A stretch of 44,333 bases of DNA from Verrucomicrobiota bacterium (GCA_021733835.1 JAIPKD010000021.1:1-44333); one strand, 5' to 3'; numbered from the stretch's first letter, positions 9,489 to 19,095 are shown. Program-made: numbers and translations. The notes: generated from the letters alone by a model not told the origin.

Positions 9489-11279
9489 ATGGATCTGAAT
9501 TATATTAGAAATTTTTGTATTATTGCCCATATCGATCACGGCAAGACCACGCTCTCGGATCGGCTCTTGCACATGACCGGCGCCATCAGCGACCGGGAAA
9601 TGCAAGAACAGCTCCTGGATTCGATGGACTTGGAACGCGAGCGCGGTATTACAATCAAGTCGCATCCGGTCACGATGATGTACACCGCCGCGAACGGCGA
9701 GAAGTACGAGTTGAACCTGATCGACACGCCGGGGCACGTCGACTTCTCCTACGAAGTCTCAAGAAGCCTGCACGCCTGCGAGGGCGCGCTCCTGGTAATC
9801 GACGCAGCACAGGGCGTCGAAGCCCAGACCGTGGCAAACATGCACCTGGCACTTAGGCAAAACCTAGAGATCATCCCCGTCATCAACAAGATAGACCTGC
9901 CACACGCAAACCTGGAACGTACGTTGATGCAGCTCGAGGAAATCCTGGCAATACCCGCCGAAACCGCGATACTAACCAGCGCCAAAGAGGGAACGGGCAT
10001 TAAGGATATCCTCGAGGCCGTCGTTCATCGCGTACCCCCGCCGAAACTCACCGGCGCACCATCATTCCAAGCCCTCGGTTACGACTCTTTCTACGACACC
10101 TATAAAGGCGTCGTAAACCTCGTCCGCGTATTCAACGGCGAACTCAAAACCGGACAACAGGCGAAATTTATCCACTCGAACAAGACTTACGAGATCAAAG
10201 AGGTCGGCGGATTCAATCCCAAGCCCGTCCAGCGCCCCGCACTATACCCGGGGGAAACGGGATACATTATCGCAAATATCAAGAGTCCCCTCGATATAAA
10301 AATGGGCGATACGATAACCGACCCCAAGAATCCTTCTCCCTCACTCCCCGGCTTCCAGGAGACACGACCGATGGTTTTCAGCGGGATTTATCCGATCAAT
10401 ACCGCGGACTACGAACGGCTCAAGATCAACCTTGCCAAGCTCCAGTTGAATGATCCGGCATTTGTCTTTCAATCCGAGAGCTCGGTCGCCCTGGGCTTCG
10501 GATTCAGATGCGGTTTTCTCGGACTGCTCCACCTGGAGATCGTCCAGGAACGCCTCCGCCGTGAATACGACATGGATATCATCGCTACGTATCCAAGCGT
10601 CGTCTACGAGGTTCTCACCACGGACGGAGAGGTCAGGGAAATCGATAATCCCACTTTCATGCCGGAACCGAACTACATCGAGGAAATCCGGGAACCGGTA
10701 GTCAAGGCGTTTGTCATTTGTCCAAACGACGACATAGGCGATTTAATGAACCTGATAATGGAAAAACGCGGTACCATCATTCATACCGAAACCCTGGATA
10801 CACAACGCATAATGCTTACTTGCAGGATTCCGCTCAGTGAAATACTTATCGACTTCCACGACCGCATAAAAAGTATCACCCACGGATACGGTTCAATGGA
10901 CTACCAACAGGACGGTTACGAAAACTCGGATATGGTTAAGCTCGACATGCTGGTGAACGGCGAGCCGGTCGATGCCTTCTCCTGTATCGTCCACAAGGAA
11001 AAAGCACCTGCACGCGGACGCGCCCTGGCGGCTAAACTCAAGGAGGTCATCCCCCAACAACAGTTCATGGTCGCTATCCAAGCCGCCGTCGGTCAGAAAG
11101 TAATCGCCAGGGAAACAGTCCGTGCGTTCAGAAAAGACGTTACCGCTAAATGTTATGGCGGGGATATCACCAGAAAACGGAAACTCCTCGAGAAACAGAA
11201 GGAAGGTAAAAAACGAATGAAGGCGGTCGGCTCTATCGAAATCCCGCAAAGCGCCTTCGTAGAAGTCCTTAAGGCATAA
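9489..11279 (+). CDS. lepA: Elongation factor 4 (LepA)
   Basis: 596 residues, the usual LepA length. This ribosomal GTPase back-translocates or remodels stalled ribosomes and affects initiation. The G1 loop is AHIDHGKTT (13-21), G2/G3 are ERERGITIKS and DTPGHVDFSYEVSRSL, and G4 is NKIDLP. The LepA-specific C-terminal domain ends TRKRKLLEKQKEGKKRMKAVGSIEIP and SAFVEVLK. It ends two bases before lepB, so lepA and lepB form the classical co-transcribed pair. Confidence 0.98.
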   Translation: MDLNYIRNFCIIAHIDHGKTTLSDRLLHMTGAISDREMQEQLLDSMDLERERGITIKSHPVTMMYTAANGEKYELNLIDTPGHVDFSYEVSRSLHACEGALLVIDAAQGVEAQTVANMHLALRQNLEIIPVINKIDLPHANLERTLMQLEEILAIPAETAILTSAKEGTGIKDILEAVVHRVPPPKLTGAPSFQALGYDSFYDTYKGVVNLVRVFNGELKTGQQAKFIHSNKTYEIKEVGGFNPKPVQRPALYPGETGYIIANIKSPLDIKMGDTITDPKNPSPSLPGFQETRPMVFSGIYPINTADYERLKINLAKLQLNDPAFVFQSESSVALGFGFRCGFLGLLHLEIVQERLRREYDMDIIATYPSVVYEVLTTDGEVREIDNPTFMPEPNYIEEIREPVVKAFVICPNDDIGDLMNLIMEKRGTIIHTETLDTQRIMLTCRIPLSEILIDFHDRIKSITHGYGSMDYQQDGYENSDMVKLDMLVNGEPVDAFSCIVHKEKAPARGRALAAKLKEVIPQQQFMVAIQAAVGQKVIARETVRAFRKDVTAKCYGGDITRKRKLLEKQKEGKKRMKAVGSIEIPQSAFVEVLKA

Positions 11280-11281
11280 CC

Positions 11282-12475
11282 ATGATCATACGCTGGTTCC
11301 TCTCAAGAAATATCCGCAAGGTAACAAGCCTGCGACGGCATGTTAAAAAACTCCTGAACGCACAACGCGATCTACTGCCCGGTGAAGCGGTCACCAAACT
11401 CGAAAATGTACTCGACGACGCCCGCGATAAAATCCGCCACGCCGATAAGCCGACTGTAAAAGCGGTAATGGAAGACCTCGAGAACACCGCAAACCGCCTG
11501 CTCAAACCGTATCCAAGCCCGTTCATGCGCGAGAATGTCGAAGTCGTTCTGGTCGCCGTCGTTGTTGCAATGGCCATTCGGACATTCTTTATCCAACCCA
11601 TGAAAATCCCCACCGGCTCGATGCAACCTACTCTTTACGGTATCACGTCGGAAAATATCAGGAATAAACCGGAAGTGGAGATTCCGGGGTTCTTCACAAG
11701 ATGGTTCGACAAATGGTTCTATGGCACTTCTTACTACCATCTCGAAGCCAAACTGGACGGAGAATTGACCAGGATCGATCCTCCGGAAACCGTGTTGCCG
11801 TTTGTCAAAAAACAGGTCTTCTGGGTCGACGGAACACCGCATACATTATGGTTCCCTCCGGATCAATCGGACCCACGCTACCCGATCACCAGACGCGCGG
11901 GTATCGAAATAGGAGAGTTCTTCGAAAAAGGCGAGGATATCATCCGGCTCGTAATGACCGCAGGCGATCATCTATTCGTCGATCGACTCACTTACAATTT
12001 CAGACCTCCCGAGCGCGGCGAGATTATCATCTTCCAAACACGCGGTGTCGCTCCCAATATGCTCCCACAGAATACCTTTTACATCAAACGCCTGATCGGT
12101 ATGGACGGCGACCGCATACGTATCGCTAACGACCAACATGTGTATCTCAACGGCAACCGGCTCGATGCGTCAACTCCTCACTTCCAATTAGTCTATTCAT
12201 TTCCGGCCAAACCAAAAGAAAACGGATACTTTGGACATGTAAACGGATTGGTGGGCGCGTTCCTCACTCACTCAAAAATCGCACCGCTCTTCCCTAATGA
12301 AAAAACAGTGTTTACCGTCCGTGACGACCATTACTTCGTACTGGGCGACAACACACTCAATAGTTTCGACTCCCGCTACTGGGGTGACTTCCCACAAGAA
12401 AAACTCGTCGGTCGCTCATTCTTCGTTTACTGGCCATTCAACAAGAGATTCGGCTGGAACTCTCTCTACTATTAA
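11282..12475 (+). CDS. lepB: Signal peptidase I with long N-terminal extension
   Basis: 397 residues. This membrane-bound serine protease removes signal peptides from secreted proteins. The nucleophile is Ser113 in MKIPTGSMQPT, just after the transmembrane helix VVLVAVVVAMAIRTFFI. The general-base lysine is Lys269 in FYIKRLIGMDGDRI. Box E is HYFVLGDNTLNSFDSRYWG. About 85 cytoplasmic residues rich in charged helix precede the membrane helix, and a large insert (about 120-220) separates boxes B and C. I have seen this layout in PVC-group enzymes. The start ATG 11282 is close behind lepA, consistent with coupling. Confidence 0.95.
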   Translation: MIIRWFLSRNIRKVTSLRRHVKKLLNAQRDLLPGEAVTKLENVLDDARDKIRHADKPTVKAVMEDLENTANRLLKPYPSPFMRENVEVVLVAVVVAMAIRTFFIQPMKIPTGSMQPTLYGITSENIRNKPEVEIPGFFTRWFDKWFYGTSYYHLEAKLDGELTRIDPPETVLPFVKKQVFWVDGTPHTLWFPPDQSDPRYPITRRAGIEIGEFFEKGEDIIRLVMTAGDHLFVDRLTYNFRPPERGEIIIFQTRGVAPNMLPQNTFYIKRLIGMDGDRIRIANDQHVYLNGNRLDASTPHFQLVYSFPAKPKENGYFGHVNGLVGAFLTHSKIAPLFPNEKTVFTVRDDHYFVLGDNTLNSFDSRYWGDFPQEKLVGRSFFVYWPFNKRFGWNSLYY

Positions 12476-12829
12476 CCGCCTCAAAAACCCAAAACTTCAA
12501 TAAGCTCGATAAACCTAGAAAATCTAGAGGAACTCTGTAGGGACAGACCCTGCACAATGTAGGGACAGACCCTGCACAATGTAGGGACAGACCCTGCACA
12601 TCACAATAAAACCCCGGAAAAAACAGGCGTTTTTAGCCGTTTTGCCCTCGTGTAAACACCTTCGCTTCGGTTTCCATGTAGGGACAGGCTTTACACGTGG
12701 TCACCTAAAAAACGGAGTTACACACTCCATAGTTCGCCTTTTCCGGTAATCGTGCTTTCTGTAATCATGGGTATCTGTTATGATTCTGTTAAACTAAGGT
12801 TATTTAAATAAACTGATTCAAAACCGATT
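12476..12829. repeat. 354-base spacer with tandem hairpin repeats
   Basis: Three adjacent copies of a 22-base unit lie at 12536-12600, with core tgtagggacagaccctgca. A fourth, degenerate copy (tgtagggacaggctttacacg) is at 12677-12697. Each full unit can fold on itself: TGTAGGG pairs with CCCTGCA around an ACAGA loop, with one G-T pair. That makes them REP-like palindromes rather than plain microsatellite. No gene was found in the spacer. The rest is unremarkable, AT-richer towards the next gene. Confidence 0.85.
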
Positions 12830-13681
12830 ATGACAGAAGCAGCCGGATCGGATACAAGGCGAATTCCTGTACATGGATGGATCGGATTGGTGATGATCGC
12901 CGTTTTCTGGTATCTCAACTGGGGATTGAGCGGCATTCGCACTTCTTACCTATTCTTCCCGTTGTGGCTGGGCTATATCCTTTTTATCGACTCGCTTGTT
13001 CTGTATCGCAGTGGAACTTCGATTTTGAAGCGTAAGACCCGCGAATTTATAGGGCTTTTCTTTTTATCGGCGCCGTGTTGGTGGTTATTCGAGATTATCA
13101 ACAAGCGCACACAGAACTGGGAATACCTTGGCGGGGACAGGTTCGGCGACATCGAGTACTTCTTGCTCAGCAGCCTATCATTTTCAACCGTGATCCCTGC
13201 GGTATTTGAATCCGCGGAGCTGGTAAGTACGTTCAAGTGGACATCGAAACTCGCCGGCATGGGGCCGAATATTCGAATGTCAAAGCGCCTACCCCATGCG
13301 TTTGCCGCGACCGGTATTGTTATGATGGCGTTGCTTCTGACATGGCCACGCGTGTTTTATCCCTTTGTCTGGCTGAGTGTGTATTTCCTTGTCGAATCAA
13401 TCAATATATCAACCGGCAGACGGAACCTGGTAATGCATTTGGCGGAGGGCGACTGGCGTCCAGTTATAGCATTATCGCTGGGCGCGCTGTTATGCGGATT
13501 TTTCTGGGAGTTATGGAACTTTTATTCGTATCCGAAATGGATATACCACACGCCCGGCACGGAGTTCCTTCACATCTTTGAAATGCCGTTACTTGGTTTC
13601 CTCGGCTACCTTCCGTTTGCATGGGAGCTTTATGCGATCAGAAATCTGGTACTTAAGAAAGGCGTGTACTTGTTCAATTGA
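12830..13681 (+). CDS. Integral membrane protein of unknown function
   Basis: 283 residues with about seven hydrophobic helices (around 17-35, 40-60, 72-90, 117-135, 160-178, 183-200, 215-235 and the C-terminal region). Aromatic residues are dense at helix ends. Conserved-looking blocks include WWLFEIINKRTQNWEYLGG, and near the C-terminus FFWELWNFYSYPKWIYHTP followed by EMPLLGFLGYLPFAWELY. The repeated W/F-E-(L/I)-x-N pattern suggests an internal duplication and buried Glu/Asn residues. I do not recognise a named family. Neighbours give no clue: a repeat spacer upstream and convergent pcm downstream. Confidence 0.75.
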   Translation: MTEAAGSDTRRIPVHGWIGLVMIAVFWYLNWGLSGIRTSYLFFPLWLGYILFIDSLVLYRSGTSILKRKTREFIGLFFLSAPCWWLFEIINKRTQNWEYLGGDRFGDIEYFLLSSLSFSTVIPAVFESAELVSTFKWTSKLAGMGPNIRMSKRLPHAFAATGIVMMALLLTWPRVFYPFVWLSVYFLVESINISTGRRNLVMHLAEGDWRPVIALSLGALLCGFFWELWNFYSYPKWIYHTPGTEFLHIFEMPLLGFLGYLPFAWELYAIRNLVLKKGVYLFN

Positions 13682-13701
13682 TGCAAAAGGACGATGCAAC
13701 A

Positions 13702-14454
13702 TCAATCCTCCGCGGCCTCACCGGTCATTGGAACGAACCTGACCGGCAACACGGCGCGTCGAGTAATCTCACCGTCTTCCTTTTGCAGGAGGTATAGCTC
13801 CTGGTAAAACAGCTTACCAACTGGGACGACTATTCTCCCGCCTTCCTTAAGCTGTTCGACCAAAGGCCGTGGAACATTTTCCGGCGCACATGTGACGATG
13901 ATACCATCGAAAGGCGCGTGTTCAGGCCATCCCTTATAACCGTCACCAATCTTTACATGCACATTGTCATAACCGAGCTCATCCAAGGTCGTCTTAGCGT
14001 GTTCGCCGAGTGACTCGAGTATTTCGATGGTATACACATTCGAGACAATGCACGACAGCACGGCGGCCTGATATCCGGAACCAGTGCCGATTTCAAGTAC
14101 GCGGTCGGTCGGCTGCGGGTCAAGAAGCTCGGTCATGTAAGCAACGATATAGGGCTGGGAAATCGTCTGGCCTTCGCCTATCGGCAACGGAGAATCCGCA
14201 TACGCCGAGTCGCGGTATTGCGCCGGCACGAATTTATGCCGTGGCACTTCTTCCATGGCCTTGAGAACCGATTTGTTTGTGATGCCGCGTCCCGGTGATA
14301 CCAGTTGTTCTTTTATCATTCGCATTCTGGCAGACCTATATTGATTTTCGCTTTCCGGATTCGTTTTTTTAAATTCACCTGTCTGATTGTGTTTATCCTG
14401 CACACAGCCTAGAACGGAAAAACAAAGGATTATAGCAATCATTAAAGGCTTCAT
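13702..14454 (-). CDS. pcm: Protein-L-isoaspartate O-methyltransferase, lipoprotein form
   Basis: 250 residues from ATG 14454. The frame is open further upstream but would run across aroE's promoter. The protein repairs isoaspartyl residues by SAM-dependent methylation. Family motifs are [53 protein letters not shown] and [32 protein letters not shown]. It begins with a lipoprotein signal ending in VLGC (Cys17), so it is predicted to be exported and lipid-anchored. That is unusual for the cytoplasmic classic enzyme but known in several Gram-negative groups. Its ending is 20 bases from the convergent membrane-protein gene, and it is divergent from aroE. Confidence 0.92.
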   Translation of the reverse strand: MKPLMIAIILCFSVLGCVQDKHNQTGEFKKTNPESENQYRSARMRMIKEQLVSPGRGITNKSVLKAMEEVPRHKFVPAQYRDSAYADSPLPIGEGQTISQPYIVAYMTELLDPQPTDRVLEIGTGSGYQAAVLSCIVSNVYTIEILESLGEHAKTTLDELGYDNVHVKIGDGYKGWPEHAPFDGIIVTCAPENVPRPLVEQLKEGGRIVVPVGKLFYQELYLLQKEDGEITRRAVLPVRFVPMTGEAAED

Positions 14455-14537
14455 AATGAAATATAGTATGAAAGGCTCCGGGACGCGAGGTAATTTTTCA
14501 ACTTGGAACGGTCGGTTAATAAGCTTATAAACGGCGT

Positions 14538-15470
14538 GTGTCGGAAAATTCTTCGAACATGATAAACGCATCAACGCAATTCTGCGCTGTTTACGGACAC
14601 CCGGTAAAACATTCGGCATCGCCCGCCATGCAAAACGCCGGTATAACCGCGCTCGACCTGAACTGGCGATATCTGGCCTTCGACGTGCCGGCGGCGGAGC
14701 TTGATACGGCATTGGCCGGCGCCGCGGCAATGCGGTTCATCGGCGTAAACCTCACCGTCCCGCACAAACTCCACGCCCTCGAGATGATGGATAAGCTCGA
14801 CCGGAGCGCCTCCGAGTGGGGCGCCGTAAATACGGTGTTATTTGAAGGCCTTGACGGCGCAGGCCGGTGGCGTCCATTACGGGATTTTGTCGGCGACGAA
14901 TATCCGGAAAGTGTGCGGCGCCACGGCTTTAACACTGACGCCGACGCAATAACGGAATCGATCCGGGAAAGTCTGGGCATTTCCCCCGCCGGCGCGAGCA
15001 TTGTGATTTTGGGCGCGGGCGGGGCCGGGCGTGTAGCTGCACTGAAACTGGCGGCCGAGGAAGCAACAGAGTTGCATCTGGTGAACCGTACGATTTCGAA
15101 AGCCGAATCACTTGCAAAGGAAATCAACGAACGCTATCCGGGGCCGCGCGTAACCGTAGGATATCCGGACACCCGAGTCGATCTCCTGGTCAACGCCACC
15201 TCCCTGGGTCTGCGTCCGGATGATCCGGTACCTGTGGATGATTCCGTTTTTCCGCTCGAACGCTGCCGGGGCGTATACGATATGATTTACAGGCCGGCCG
15301 AGACCGCGCTTTTAAGGAAGGCGCGCGAAGCCGGATGCCTCACCGCAAACGGTCTGGGCATGCTGCTTTACCAGGGGGCCAAGGCGCTGGAGATATGGTC
15401 GGGCAAACCGGCGCCATTAGATGAGATGAAGTACGCGCTCGAATCGCATATTTACGGCGCCGGCACTTGA
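14538..15470 (+). CDS. aroE: Shikimate dehydrogenase
   Basis: 310 residues. It reduces 3-dehydroshikimate to shikimate with NADPH in aromatic amino acid synthesis. The substrate-binding start [20 protein letters not shown], the catalytic Lys in [10 protein letters not shown], the NNTD-like FNTDADAI, and the Rossmann loop [17 protein letters not shown] followed by LVNRT are all present. So are NATSLGL, YDMIYRP and [14 protein letters not shown]. It is slightly longer than usual, with extra residues around 100-125 ([19 protein letters not shown]). GTG 14538 is taken as start; ATG 14559 is equally possible. No Shine-Dalgarno is obvious for either. Confidence 0.95.
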   Translation: MSENSSNMINASTQFCAVYGHPVKHSASPAMQNAGITALDLNWRYLAFDVPAAELDTALAGAAAMRFIGVNLTVPHKLHALEMMDKLDRSASEWGAVNTVLFEGLDGAGRWRPLRDFVGDEYPESVRRHGFNTDADAITESIRESLGISPAGASIVILGAGGAGRVAALKLAAEEATELHLVNRTISKAESLAKEINERYPGPRVTVGYPDTRVDLLVNATSLGLRPDDPVPVDDSVFPLERCRGVYDMIYRPAETALLRKAREAGCLTANGLGMLLYQGAKALEIWSGKPAPLDEMKYALESHIYGAGT

Positions 15471-15522
15471 GTAAGTGAATCCGGCTATCTAAACATCTAT
15501 TTATTTATTCAACCGCCACGCG

Positions 15523-16821
15523 ATGTACTTAATATTAGCAACCATTCAAGAAGGCCCGGCAGCACTGCCATTCCATTTCTGGTCCGTCGTTTTTTTCGTC
15601 CTCGGCACGATGGTGGGGAGTTTCCTTAACGTATGCATCCATCGCCTGCCGCTGGGTGAAAGTATTATTAATCCACCGTCGCATTGCCCAAAATGCAAGA
15701 CGAGAATCCCGATATACCTGAACGTGCCGATGGTCAGTTGGCTATGGCTGCGAGGTAAATGCAGATACTGCGGGGCGCGTATCAGTCCGAGGTATTTCAT
15801 AATCGAACTATTGACCGGCACCGCGTTCCTAGCATCCTGGCTGAGGTTCGGCGGTGAATCCATGGCGCTGGCGTGTGTCATCTGCCTGTTTATCTCAGGA
15901 CTGATCGTCGCCTCGGCAATCGATATCGAGCATTACATCATACCGGATGCAATAACAATCGGCGGTATTGCGGTAGGTTTCGTTTGTGCGTTTTTTGTGC
16001 CGATCCTTCATGAAGGCCTGCAGGAACCGGCGCCGGCGTTGCGCCTGAGTTTCTTGGGCGCGGCAGCCGGGGCGGGAATCGTCTATGCCATCCTCCGCCT
16101 GGGCAAACTCATCTTTGGCAGGCAAAAGCTTGAGTTGCCGTCGGAAAGCAGGATTATATTCGGCGAGACGGAAATAATATTGCCGGATGAAGTGGTGCCC
16201 TATGACGAGTTATTCTACCGGAAATCAGACACGATCCACTTGAGCGCCAGGAACGTGTTTTTAGGCTCGCCGAATCCTCGCGTTCCGGCTTTACGCCGCC
16301 GGCGCGGCGGAAAACAACGTCCACACAAACCGTCGACCCTCGCGACGCAATCGGGGCGCAGACATCGCATTCTGAAGCGTGTCCGGGCGCCTCAGCGCGG
16401 CACGCCGCCGCTCGCTCAACACCCAGCCGCCGAGCGTTGGAGCCGGCGCGATGTCGACGTCGCACTTCGTCCCGATAAGCTCATAATAGGCGATGAAACG
16501 TTCGATCCGGAAACCGTACGGCGAATGGAAGTTACGACGAACAAGATGATTATTCCCCGCGAGGCCATGGGGCTGGGCGATGTAAAGTTCATGGGCGCTA
16601 TCGGCGCGTTCCTCGGGTGGAAAGGCGCACTGTTTTCGCTGACACTAAGCGCGTTCATAGGCTCGGCGGTTGGAATATCACTGATAGCGCTCGGCAAGCG
16701 TGAGTGGTCGAGCCGAATCCCTTACGGCCCGTACATAGCGCTGGCGGCCGTTATTTGGATATTCCTGGCCGGCACGAACGATGAGGCGGTGATGCAATTT
16801 CTTACCTTTTTACCGCAATGA
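15523..16821 (+). CDS. pilD: Prepilin leader peptidase/N-methyltransferase with large cytoplasmic insert
   Basis: 432 residues versus about 290 in the standard enzyme. This membrane aspartyl protease cleaves type IV prepilins or pseudopilins and methylates the new N-terminus. The N-terminal domain has GSFLNVCIHRLP and two CxxC pairs (HCPKC, KCRYC). The catalytic aspartates are in SAIDIEHYIIPD and GLGDVKFMGA. Between them sits an extra domain of roughly 150 residues (about 195-345). Its outer parts, YDELFYRKSDTIHL and LIIGDETFDPETVRRMEVTTNKMIIPREAMG, look like an ordered domain known from PVC-type PilD proteins. Its middle is a strange Arg-rich stretch described separately. No pilin genes are nearby. 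Confidence 0.9.
   Translation: MYLILATIQEGPAALPFHFWSVVFFVLGTMVGSFLNVCIHRLPLGESIINPPSHCPKCKTRIPIYLNVPMVSWLWLRGKCRYCGARISPRYFIIELLTGTAFLASWLRFGGESMALACVICLFISGLIVASAIDIEHYIIPDAITIGGIAVGFVCAFFVPILHEGLQEPAPALRLSFLGAAAGAGIVYAILRLGKLIFGRQKLELPSESRIIFGETEIILPDEVVPYDELFYRKSDTIHLSARNVFLGSPNPRVPALRRRRGGKQRPHKPSTLATQSGRRHRILKRVRAPQRGTPPLAQHPAAERWSRRDVDVALRPDKLIIGDETFDPETVRRMEVTTNKMIIPREAMGLGDVKFMGAIGAFLGWKGALFSLTLSAFIGSAVGISLIALGKREWSSRIPYGPYIALAAVIWIFLAGTNDEAVMQFLTFLPQ
16264..16460. other. Arg-rich, palindrome-containing segment inserted in frame in pilD
   Basis: About 190 bases encoding residues around 248-313 of PilD have a composition unlike the rest of the gene: very GC-rich, with RRRRGGK and many isolated Arg, Pro and His. 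It contains short inverted repeats: CCGCC/GGCGG around GGCGC near 16297-16311, and CGCTCG facing CGAGCG near 16409-16436. Read on the minus strand the segment is also open and protein-like. This looks like a palindromic repeat element that landed in a tolerant loop and kept the frame. A low-complexity loop of the protein itself is the alternative. Confidence 0.45.
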
Positions 16822-17494
16822 AAGACTTGGGAAGGAGCATAAACCACTCCGTATAAACCTTTGCCTCATTGAATAACGCTCGAACCATCGACCGGTTCAG
16901 CAACCGCGCGCTTTCAACGATCGTTACAGCTTCGTCGACCGACGCCGCCTTCGGCCAGCTGCCCAAACTGAAGGCCATGACCAGCCGCACCCTTACCGGC
17001 TTGGGCAGCCACTGGAAAAACGGCATCATGCAATGCGGCTCCAGCGCGAACCAGTAGTTCGGCGTCTGAACAAAATATTTCTCCGCAACCCGCGATATCT
17101 CGGCGGCGAACCGTCTCTGCCGCGACCAGTCACCTACATGCTCGATCACCGAGTTGGAATGCGCGATATGGAACGATTTATCGCCGAACCGGGAAAGATC
17201 ACAGCCGTCGGCTTCGACAAAACTGAACGTTTCGTCATCGGCCGGCGGTTTGTCACCGGGCAGGTTCACGACGGTGATGTTCACCTTATGGTTTTCGAGG
17301 AAGCCGACAGGCGCTATATCCCAATACAATCTCGTACCGCCCACGTCTATGATATCGACATGCCCCACGTCCCTGAATGTCTGCACGATCATCGAAAGGA
17401 GCGGCGCCATCCGTTTTCTCCGGAACTTGAGCCCGATCGACGCATGGTCGCCGTAGTTCGTTATCTTCCTGGCCAGTGTTTTCGTGATCGGCAT
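16802..17494 (-). CDS. SAM-dependent methyltransferase-like protein
   Basis: 230 residues from ATG 17494 (TTG 17503 is three codons upstream). The Rossmann strand VDIIDVGGTRLYWDIAPVG replaces the usual glycine-rich motif I. It is followed by VTVVNLPG, by a FSFVEADGCDLSRFGDKSFHIAHSNSVIEHVGDW block, which is the Methyltransf_11 pattern of acidic loop and SNSVIEH helix, and by YFVQTPNYWFALEPH. Proteins of this kind often sit in cell-surface polysaccharide or lipid modification loci, but there is no such locus beside it. The 3' end overlaps that of pilD by 20 bases on the opposite strand. The substrate is unknown. Confidence 0.75.
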   Translation of the reverse strand: MPITKTLARKITNYGDHASIGLKFRRKRMAPLLSMIVQTFRDVGHVDIIDVGGTRLYWDIAPVGFLENHKVNITVVNLPGDKPPADDETFSFVEADGCDLSRFGDKSFHIAHSNSVIEHVGDWSRQRRFAAEISRVAEKYFVQTPNYWFALEPHCMMPFFQWLPKPVRVRLVMAFSLGSWPKAASVDEAVTIVESARLLNRSMVRALFNEAKVYTEWFMLLPKSFIAVKR

Positions 17495-17608
17495 CGCATA
17501 CAAACAGGGGGGCTACCCTGAAGTTGAATTCCATTCGGCCGGGACGTCAAACATAAATCGCGCACTCGAGAAGCCGCCGGCGCCCGGAGAGAGTATTAGA
17601 CCGCAACG

Positions 17609-18169
17609 TTAAACCGTCATTATCTCCTTCTCCTTGTGCTCCAGGTGCTTGTCGATATGACCGATAAACCGGTCGGTCAGCTTCTGAACATCCTTTTCGG
17701 CGGAAACGAGCTCATCGTCGGTTATGTCGCCCGACTTATTCTCGCGCTTGAGGTGCTCGATGGCCTCGCGCCGGACGTTTCTTATAGCAATACGCCCGTC
17801 CTCGGCCATGCGCCGAACGACCTTGGTCAGCTCTATGCGACGTTCCTGGGTCAGCTCCGGCAGGACGAGCCGGATTTTCTTGCTGTCGATTGTGGGTGTC
17901 AGGCCGATGTTGCTCTTGAGAATAGCTTTCTCAATCGCATGTACTGTGCTTGCATCCCACGGCTGAATAATTATCATACGCGTTTCCGGCGTGGTAATTC
18001 CAGCCAGCTCGCGTATGCGCATCTGCGAACCGTAGGCTTCCACCGTGATATTTTCTACCAACGCGGGAGACGCCTTGCTGGTACGTACCCCGTTGAATTC
18101 GTGTTGGATAACCTCATCGGTTTTTCCCATTTTATCTTCTGCTTCCAGGAGTATCTCGTCGATTGGCAT
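17609..18169 (-). CDS. frr: Ribosome recycling factor
   Basis: 186 residues, the standard length. It splits post-termination ribosomes together with EF-G. Diagnostic blocks are GVRTSKASPALVENITVEAYG, IQPWDASTVHAIEKAILKSNIGLTP, RLVLPELTQERRIELTKVVRRMAEDGRIAIRNVRREA and LTDRFIGHIDKHLEHKEKEIM. An AGAGG (18176-18180) lies six bases before ATG 18169, one of the few clear Shine-Dalgarno sites in the window. The gene follows pyrH in the usual pyrH-frr order, with 84 bases between. Confidence 0.98.
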   Translation of the reverse strand: MPIDEILLEAEDKMGKTDEVIQHEFNGVRTSKASPALVENITVEAYGSQMRIRELAGITTPETRMIIIQPWDASTVHAIEKAILKSNIGLTPTIDSKKIRLVLPELTQERRIELTKVVRRMAEDGRIAIRNVRREAIEHLKRENKSGDITDDELVSAEKDVQKLTDRFIGHIDKHLEHKEKEIMTV

Positions 18170-18253
18170 AACATTCCTCTTCCAGTTATAAGTTTGAAAT
18201 CAATTACCACAATATCACCCTCTCGGCAATAAATGATGCAATGAAAACAGTGT

Positions 18254-18979
18254 TCATTGCGCCACCAGTGTGCCGATCTCCTCGCCCAAAACCACGCGTT
18301 TAAGATTCTCGTGCTTGAATAGATTGAACACGATTATCGGCATGCGATTATCCTGACAAAGCGAGAACGCCGTCGAGTCCATAACCTTGAGCTGATTCTT
18401 AAGCGCGTCCATAAAGTGAATACGCTTGAACAGCTTTGCCTCCGGATTAAGCTTCGGATCGCTGTCATATACGCCGTCCACATTCGTCCCCTTGAGTATC
18501 ACTTGCGCACCGATCTCGGTGGCCCTCAACGCCGCGGCGGTATCTGTCGAAAAAAACGGGTTCCCGGTACCACCGCCGAATATCACTATGCGCCCCTTCT
18601 CCAGATGCCTAACGGCGCGCCTGCGTATAAACGGTTCGGCGACCTGCGACATCGAAATCGCACTCTGCACCCGCGTCGGAACCCCGGCCTTCTCCAGGGC
18701 GTCTTGAAGCGCCAATGCGTTTATGATGGTGGCAAGCATGCCCATGTAATCGCCGGTAGCGCGTTCTATCCCGTTCTGACTCCCCTGCAATCCACGAAAA
18801 ATATTTCCTCCGCCCACAACCAACACTACCTGAACACCCAAGTCCCGCACTTCTCTGATTTGTAACGCCATTTGCTTGAGGACCTCAGGGCAAATCCCCA
18901 TCGATGAATCTCCCTTGAGCGCTTCCCCGCTTAACTTAATTAGGATTCTGGTATACTTGGGTTTCAAATGTTCGTTCAT
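18254..18979 (-). CDS. pyrH: UMP kinase
   Basis: 241 residues, full length for the hexameric bacterial amino-acid-kinase-fold enzyme that turns UMP into UDP. The motifs are [78 protein letters not shown] and the C-terminal MPIIVFNLF. Regulation by GTP and UTP is known for the family. It is the first gene of a pyrH-frr pair. The upstream translation factor gene tsf, often adjacent elsewhere, is absent here. Confidence 0.98.
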   Translation of the reverse strand: MNEHLKPKYTRILIKLSGEALKGDSSMGICPEVLKQMALQIREVRDLGVQVVLVVGGGNIFRGLQGSQNGIERATGDYMGMLATIINALALQDALEKAGVPTRVQSAISMSQVAEPFIRRRAVRHLEKGRIVIFGGGTGNPFFSTDTAAALRATEIGAQVILKGTNVDGVYDSDPKLNPEAKLFKRIHFMDALKNQLKVMDSTAFSLCQDNRMPIIVFNLFKHENLKRVVLGEEIGTLVAQ

Positions 18980-19095
18980 TGGAAATGGTCATAGTTTACC
19001 CGCATAAACGCGGCGATTTATTCTGCTGATTTGTAACAAAATTATCACCACCCGTCAAATTAAAGCTGTAGACGCTCCATCGCGCCGCGGCAAGC

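Noticed and set aside
12536-12697. The 22-base repeats as a CRISPR array
   Set aside because: Units abut without spacers, and no cas gene is present.
14455-14730. N-terminal extension of pcm to 14730
   Set aside because: The extra residues have no family character and overlap aroE; ATG 14454 gives a clean lipoprotein signal.
16264-16460. The pilD insert as an intein or a double frameshift
   Set aside because: Far too short and without intein motifs. The frame returns exactly to conserved PilD sequence on both sides, though a compensated frameshift pair is not strictly excluded.
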